From: JALZHR01 sp036389695
GTDB lineage: Bacteria; Acidobacteriota; Blastocatellia; Pyrinomonadales; Pyrinomonadaceae
Direction: 5' to 3'
Assembly (NCBI GenBank): GCA_036389695.1
Contig: DASVWG010000130.1
Location: 1 to 9,767, forward strand
Length of the DNA: 9,767 nt
Positions 5,523 through 9,767 of this stretch are shown here, piece by piece. Under the pieces are notes generated by a model. The model made no database searches. It was not told where the DNA came from and saw only the letters and a program-made list of their open reading frames with translations. The translations under genes were made by a program, and so were the position numbers. How positions within the stretch are numbered: position 1 is the stretch's first letter; each line of letters begins with the position of its first letter.

Positions 5523-8500
5523 ATGAAATTATCACCAACCCAAATTTTTAAAGGTAAAAAGATTTTCTTTATCGGCGGCACGGGCTTTGTCGGTAAAGTG
5601 ACGCTTTCGATGCTCCTTAATAATTTTCCGGATATTGGAAAAGTTTACGCGACCGTTCGCGCGCGAGACGCGAAGGAATCGGAAAATCGTTTTTGGACGA
5701 GCATTGTGACCTCGCCGACGTTTGACCCGTTGAGAGAAAAATACGGCGACGGGTTTGAAAAATTTATCCGCGAAAAGGTCGTGCCGGTCAACGGCGATGT
5801 CGGAAATGAATTTCTTGGGCTTGATGAAAAGCAGGCGAAAAAGATAATGCGCGATTGCGACATTATCATCAACGGCGCGGGAAACGTGACGTTTAATCCG
5901 CCGCTGGAATCGGCTTTGCGGACGAATGTCGTCGGCTCGAACAATATTTTGAAAATGGCGCGGATGATGCGGCGACCGACGCTCGTTCACGTTTCCACGT
6001 GTTTTGTCGCCGGAAAACGAAGCGGCACGATTTGGGAAAATGAGCCGGTCGTCGGTTATTTTCCGCGTAAGAATGAACTGGTCGGGACGACTTTCGACGT
6101 CAATAAGGAAATCGAAGACTGCGCGCGGCTTTCGGAACAGGCGCGGCAGGAAGCGACCGACGCGGTGCAGATTGCGAAATTTCGCGAGCAGGCGCGCGAG
6201 CGTTTTATCGAGGAAGGACGCGACCCCGACGATGAAGACGAATTGAAATCGGCGATTTTTCGCGAGCGGAAAATGTGGATTCGCGAGCGGACGACCGAAC
6301 TCGGCGAGGCGCGCGCCGATTATTGGGGCTGGACGAATATCTACACTTATTCGAAATCGCTGGCGGAGCAAATCATCGCGCAGCAGGACGATATTGTGAA
6401 AATTCTGGTGCGTCCTTCGATTGTCGAATCTTCGCAGAGTTATCCGTTTCCCGGCTGGAACGAAGGCTTTACGACGACCGCGCCTCTGATTTTAATCGCG
6501 CTGCGCGGGCAGCCGATTATTCCGGTCAACGAAAAGCTCGTGCTCGACATAATTCCGGTCGATATGGTCGCGGGCGCGATTCTGGGCGCGGCGATGAATG
6601 CCTTGATTGACGACAAGCCGCCGCTTGTTTTTCAGGCGTGTTCGGGCGATTCGAATCCGAGCGATATGAAGCGGATTGTCGGTCTGGTCGGGCTTTATAA
6701 ACGCGAGCATTTTAGAGAAAAAGAGACGGGCAACAAGCTCGTCAACCGCGCCGCTTCGATGATTGAAGCGATGCCCGTCACGCATCGCACTTACGAACTG
6801 ACTTCCGCGCCGATGCTCAATAAACTGGCGAAAAGCGCCAATAACCTGCTCGAAAAAGCCAAACCTAACTGGGGCGGCGGGCGTTTGGGAAATATCGTTG
6901 CGGATTTGCAGAAATCGGTTGACAAATTCGAGCGCACGACCGCCGAAACCGTCGCGGCTTTCGACCTTTTCAAGCCGTTTATGATTGACAACGAATACCT
7001 GTATCGCGCCGATAACCTGCGGGCTTTGATGTCGCTCGTCAAAGAAAAGGAAAAAAATCTGCTGCCGTGGTATCCGGAAAATCTGGATTGGTATGATTAC
7101 TGGCTGAAAGTGCATTTTCCCGGCTTGCGCAAATGGGTTTTGCCGCAATTGGAAGAAGATTTGAAGATTCAGGAGCGCCGCGCTTACACGTATAAGGATT
7201 TGCTCGATTTGTTCGACACTTCGACCAAGCGGTTTTCGACGCGCGTGGCGATGCGCATCGACCGCGGCGGGCGCAAAGAGCAATACACTTACGAAGATGT
7301 CAGGGAATTGACCTTGCGCGCCGCCGGATTTTTTGCGGCGAACGGCATTAAGCACAACGACCGCGTGATTTTGTTTTCGCACAATATGCCCGAATGGGGC
7401 TTGTCGTATTTCGGAATTTTGAAAACCGGCGCGACGGCGATTCCGGTTGACCCGGCTAGCTCGCTTGACGAAATTATCAACTTTGCCCGCGCCGGTGAAG
7501 CTTCGGCAATCGTCTTAAGTCCGAAATTGGCGGACGAAAACCCCGATTTAGCCGAAAGACTGAAAGCGGCGAAACTGGAAATAAACGTTTGGACATTTGA
7601 TGAAGTCTTTAAAATTCAGAGCGAAACCGAAGAAGCCAAACGCCTTGCGCTTTTGCCGCCCAGAATTTTGTCGAATTCGGTCGCATCTCTGATTTTTACC
7701 AGCGGCACGACCGGCACGCCGAAAGCCGTGATGCTGTCGCACAAAAATTTCGTCAATATGATTTCGATGCTTTCCAGCGTGCTGGATATGGACATCACCG
7801 ACGGCGTTTTGTCGGTTTTGCCGATGCATCACACGTTTGAATTCAGCGCCGGATTTTTAACGCCTTTTTCCAACGGAACGCAGATTACATATCTGGACGA
7901 ATTGAGCAGCGAGGAACTGACGCGAGCCATCGAAAACGGTCACGTCACGGGAATGGTCGGCGTTCCCGCGCTGTGGGAAATGCTGCATCGACGGATAAAG
8001 ACGCGCCTGCGCGAGCGCGGCGATTGGTTTGCCGATTTAGCCGACAACATTATCGAATTTAACGCGTGGCTACGCGACAATACGCCTTTTAATTTAGGTC
8101 CAATCATCTTTTTCCCGATTCATCAGGGAATGGGCGGGCGGATGCGCTACCTGATTTCCGGCGGCTCGGCTTTGAGCGAAAAAGTGCAGAAAGATTTGCA
8201 CGGGCTCGGCTTTACCGTTTTGGAAGGCTACGGTTTGACCGAATCTTCGCCCGTTCTGACCGTCGCGCGTCCGGGAAATAAATTATTGCGCGGCAGCGTC
8301 GGCAAGCCTCTGCCGGGCGTCGAAGTGAAAATCAATAATCCGGACGAAAACGGCGTCGGCGAAGTTCTGGCGCGCGGGCAGAATATTATGCTCGGCTATT
8401 ACAACAACGAGGAAGCGACCGAAGCCGTTTTGCATGACCGCTGGCTGCGCACCGGCGATTTGGGCAAGCTGGACGAAGACGGAAATCTGTATATCGTCGG

Positions 8501-9767
8501 GCGCTCGAAAGACATTATTATCGACTCGAACGGCAAAAATATTTACCCGGACGAAATCGAGGATTTATACGGAAAATCCGATTTTATCAAAGAATTGTCC
8601 ATCGTCGGCTTGCCCGACGAAGACGGCGGCGAAAAAATCGCGTCGCTCGTCGTGCCCGATTACGAGCACGACATCAGCCTGAGCCGCGCCGAGACGAATA
8701 AAAAAGTCGAAGACCATTTTCGCGAAGTTTCCGCCGGTTTGCCTTTCTTCAAACGCGTCAAGGTTTTGCACCTGACGCCGTTCGAGCTGCCGCGCACGGC
8801 GACGCGCAAAGTCAAGCGTCCGGAAGTCGTCGAGCTTTTGCAAAATCTGGAAGACAAAGCGCGGCGGAAAACGAAAGCCGTCGCCGAATCCAAAGGCGAC
8901 GATAATGTTTTGTGGCTGCGCAAAATCGTCGCAACCGTTTCCAATCGCCCGCTTTCCGACATTGCGCTGGACGATAAACTCGCCGATTTGGGCTTTGATT
9001 CGTTGATGTTCGTCGAATTGCAGGCGGCGGTCGAAGACGCGGGCGGGCGCGTTCTTTCGCCCGACACTTTGAATGAAGCGCAGACCGTTCGGGAACTTCT
9101 GACGGCGGTTCAGCGCGTCGATAAATCGAAAAAAATCGCCGACGAGCCGAAAGCCGAAGAGAAAAAAGAGGACGAGCTGGTTATTCCGTCGATAGTCCGG
9201 CGCGTCGGCAATCAATTGGTCAGCTTCGCGCAGAACACGCTCTACAGCAACGTTTTGCGCACCGATGTCGAAGGCGAATCGAACGTGCCGCCGCACACGA
9301 ATTTTATCGTCGCGGCAAATCACGCTTCGCATCTGGATATGGGCTTGGTCAAATACGCGCTCGGCGACGACGTGGCGGAACAAACCGTCGCCGTCGCGGC
9401 GGCTGATTACTGGTTCGACACGAAATACAAACGCGCTTATATGAACAACTTCACGACACTCGTGCCCATCGAGCGAACCGGCAGCTTGCGCCAATCCTTG
9501 CGCCACGTGACGCAGATTTTAAACGAAGGCTACAACACCCTGATTTTCCCCGAAGGCGGACGCCAGACGTCCGGCGTCATCGCCGAATTCAAACCGATAA
9601 TCGGCTATCTGGCTTTAAATAATAAAATCGGCATTTTGCCCGTCTATCTGTGGGGAACTTTCGAAGCTTTTCCGAAAGGCGCGACCATCCCGAAAGCCGA
9701 AAGCATCGGCGCGAAAATCGGCGCGAAAATCGGGCGTTTTCTCGAATTCGAAGAACTGGCGGAAATG
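5523..9767 (+). CDS. Multidomain reductase / acyl-CoA ligase / ACP / acyltransferase, ElbD-like (partial, runs off right edge)
   Basis: One uninterrupted frame of 1415 codons has no stop before the edge. Residues 1 to about 540 resemble fatty acyl-CoA reductases: NAD(P)-binding GGTGFVG (18-24), VSTCFVAG (157-164), active-site Tyr274-x-x-x-Lys278 (YTYSK), then a FAR_C-like region with PENLDWYDYW. Residues about 550-1115 form an AMP-binding fatty acyl-CoA ligase: TSGTTGTPK (726-734), GYGLTE (902-907), RTGD (976-979), GRSKDIII (993-1000), and a C-terminal lysine-bearing PRTATRKVKR. Residues about 1125-1195 are an acyl carrier domain with phosphopantetheine Ser1160 in LGFDSLMF. After a Lys/Glu-rich linker (about 1199-1222) comes a PlsC-type acyltransferase: NHASHLD with the HxxxxD pair His1267/Asp1272, then PIERTGS, then FPEGGR (1342-1347; usually FPEGTR). 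I associate this domain set with myxobacterial ElbD, needed for ether lipids. The protein probably activates a fatty acid, reduces it on the carrier arm and acylates a glycerol backbone. The start follows the previous stop by 2 bp. Confidence 0.9.
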   Translation, partial: MKLSPTQIFKGKKIFFIGGTGFVGKVTLSMLLNNFPDIGKVYATVRARDAKESENRFWTSIVTSPTFDPLREKYGDGFEKFIREKVVPVNGDVGNEFLGLDEKQAKKIMRDCDIIINGAGNVTFNPPLESALRTNVVGSNNILKMARMMRRPTLVHVSTCFVAGKRSGTIWENEPVVGYFPRKNELVGTTFDVNKEIEDCARLSEQARQEATDAVQIAKFREQARERFIEEGRDPDDEDELKSAIFRERKMWIRERTTELGEARADYWGWTNIYTYSKSLAEQIIAQQDDIVKILVRPSIVESSQSYPFPGWNEGFTTTAPLILIALRGQPIIPVNEKLVLDIIPVDMVAGAILGAAMNALIDDKPPLVFQACSGDSNPSDMKRIVGLVGLYKREHFREKETGNKLVNRAASMIEAMPVTHRTYELTSAPMLNKLAKSANNLLEKAKPNWGGGRLGNIVADLQKSVDKFERTTAETVAAFDLFKPFMIDNEYLYRADNLRALMSLVKEKEKNLLPWYPENLDWYDYWLKVHFPGLRKWVLPQLEEDLKIQERRAYTYKDLLDLFDTSTKRFSTRVAMRIDRGGRKEQYTYEDVRELTLRAAGFFAANGIKHNDRVILFSHNMPEWGLSYFGILKTGATAIPVDPASSLDEIINFARAGEASAIVLSPKLADENPDLAERLKAAKLEINVWTFDEVFKIQSETEEAKRLALLPPRILSNSVASLIFTSGTTGTPKAVMLSHKNFVNMISMLSSVLDMDITDGVLSVLPMHHTFEFSAGFLTPFSNGTQITYLDELSSEELTRAIENGHVTGMVGVPALWEMLHRRIKTRLRERGDWFADLADNIIEFNAWLRDNTPFNLGPIIFFPIHQGMGGRMRYLISGGSALSEKVQKDLHGLGFTVLEGYGLTESSPVLTVARPGNKLLRGSVGKPLPGVEVKINNPDENGVGEVLARGQNIMLGYYNNEEATEAVLHDRWLRTGDLGKLDEDGNLYIVGRSKDIIIDSNGKNIYPDEIEDLYGKSDFIKELSIVGLPDEDGGEKIASLVVPDYEHDISLSRAETNKKVEDHFREVSAGLPFFKRVKVLHLTPFELPRTATRKVKRPEVVELLQNLEDKARRKTKAVAESKGDDNVLWLRKIVATVSNRPLSDIALDDKLADLGFDSLMFVELQAAVEDAGGRVLSPDTLNEAQTVRELLTAVQRVDKSKKIADEPKAEEKKEDELVIPSIVRRVGNQLVSFAQNTLYSNVLRTDVEGESNVPPHTNFIVAANHASHLDMGLVKYALGDDVAEQTVAVAAADYWFDTKYKRAYMNNFTTLVPIERTGSLRQSLRHVTQILNEGYNTLIFPEGGRQTSGVIAEFKPIIGYLALNNKIGILPVYLWGTFEAFPKGATIPKAESIGAKIGAKIGRFLEFEELAEM
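9705..9734 (+). repeat. 12 bp tandem repeat inside the acyltransferase domain
   Basis: ATCGGCGCGAAA occurs twice in tandem (9705-9716, 9717-9728), followed by a partial third copy. It stays in frame and encodes IGAK-IGAK-IG. It probably arose by local duplication and leaves the reading frame intact. Whether it alters the acyltransferase cannot be told here. Confidence 0.8.

Noticed and set aside
5532..6371. 279-codon open frame on the minus strand opposite the reductase domain
   Set aside because: Arg/Phe-rich low-complexity translation with no family motif; the opposite strand encodes clear reductase motifs. It is an antisense shadow produced by codon bias.
6492..7382. 296-codon minus-strand open frame
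   Set aside because: It lies opposite the end of the reductase domain and the start of the ligase domain and has no recognisable domain or ribosome-binding site.
8565..9506. 313-codon minus-strand open frame
   Set aside because: Long, but it lies opposite the ligase C-terminus, carrier and acyltransferase motifs; the translation is rich in Arg, Phe and Asp with no motif.

Overview
The window is a mid-GC bacterial chromosomal segment with six gene-sized coding regions on two divergent arms plus one very large open frame that runs off the right edge. Protein content points to Acidobacteriota (perhaps the Blastocatellia/Pyrinomonadales side) or, less likely, Myxococcota. This is a judgement from gene content and style (a giant reductase/ligase/ACP/acyltransferase fusion, a LarA-like protein, heptamer repeats), not from a marker gene.

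Left arm, minus strand (1-1455): a 75 bp segment bounded by perfect 10 bp inverted repeats lies at the edge. Next comes coaD (phosphopantetheine adenylyltransferase). A 79 bp inverted array of heptamers fills nearly all the gap between coaD and the gene upstream of it, a TPR-containing lipoprotein.

Divergent AT-rich intergenic region (1456-1557): this probably holds promoters for both arms, with a perfect TATAAT facing right.

Right arm, plus strand (1558-9767): five tightly packed genes. They are a HAD-IB phosphatase-like protein, a small lipoprotein, a 533-residue LarA/DUF2088-like protein, a four-helix membrane protein of markedly AT-rich composition, and a protein of at least 1415 residues. 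The last carries, in order, a fatty acyl-CoA reductase-type domain, an acyl-CoA ligase domain, an acyl carrier domain and a PlsC-type acyltransferase domain.

Interpretation: the giant protein has the domain set I associate with ElbD, the multifunctional enzyme required for ether-lipid formation in myxobacteria. With the HAD phosphatase and the LarA-like protein beside it, the right arm is a candidate ether-lipid (elb-type) locus. The ligase domain could activate a fatty acid, the carrier domain hold it, the reductase domain reduce it to the aldehyde or alcohol level, and the PlsC domain acylate a glycerol (phosphate) backbone. The HAD protein could then remove or exchange a phosphate. The LarA-like protein, the lipoprotein and the AT-rich membrane protein have no assigned step; the membrane protein looks like a later insertion. 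No tRNA, rRNA, CRISPR array or transposase was found.
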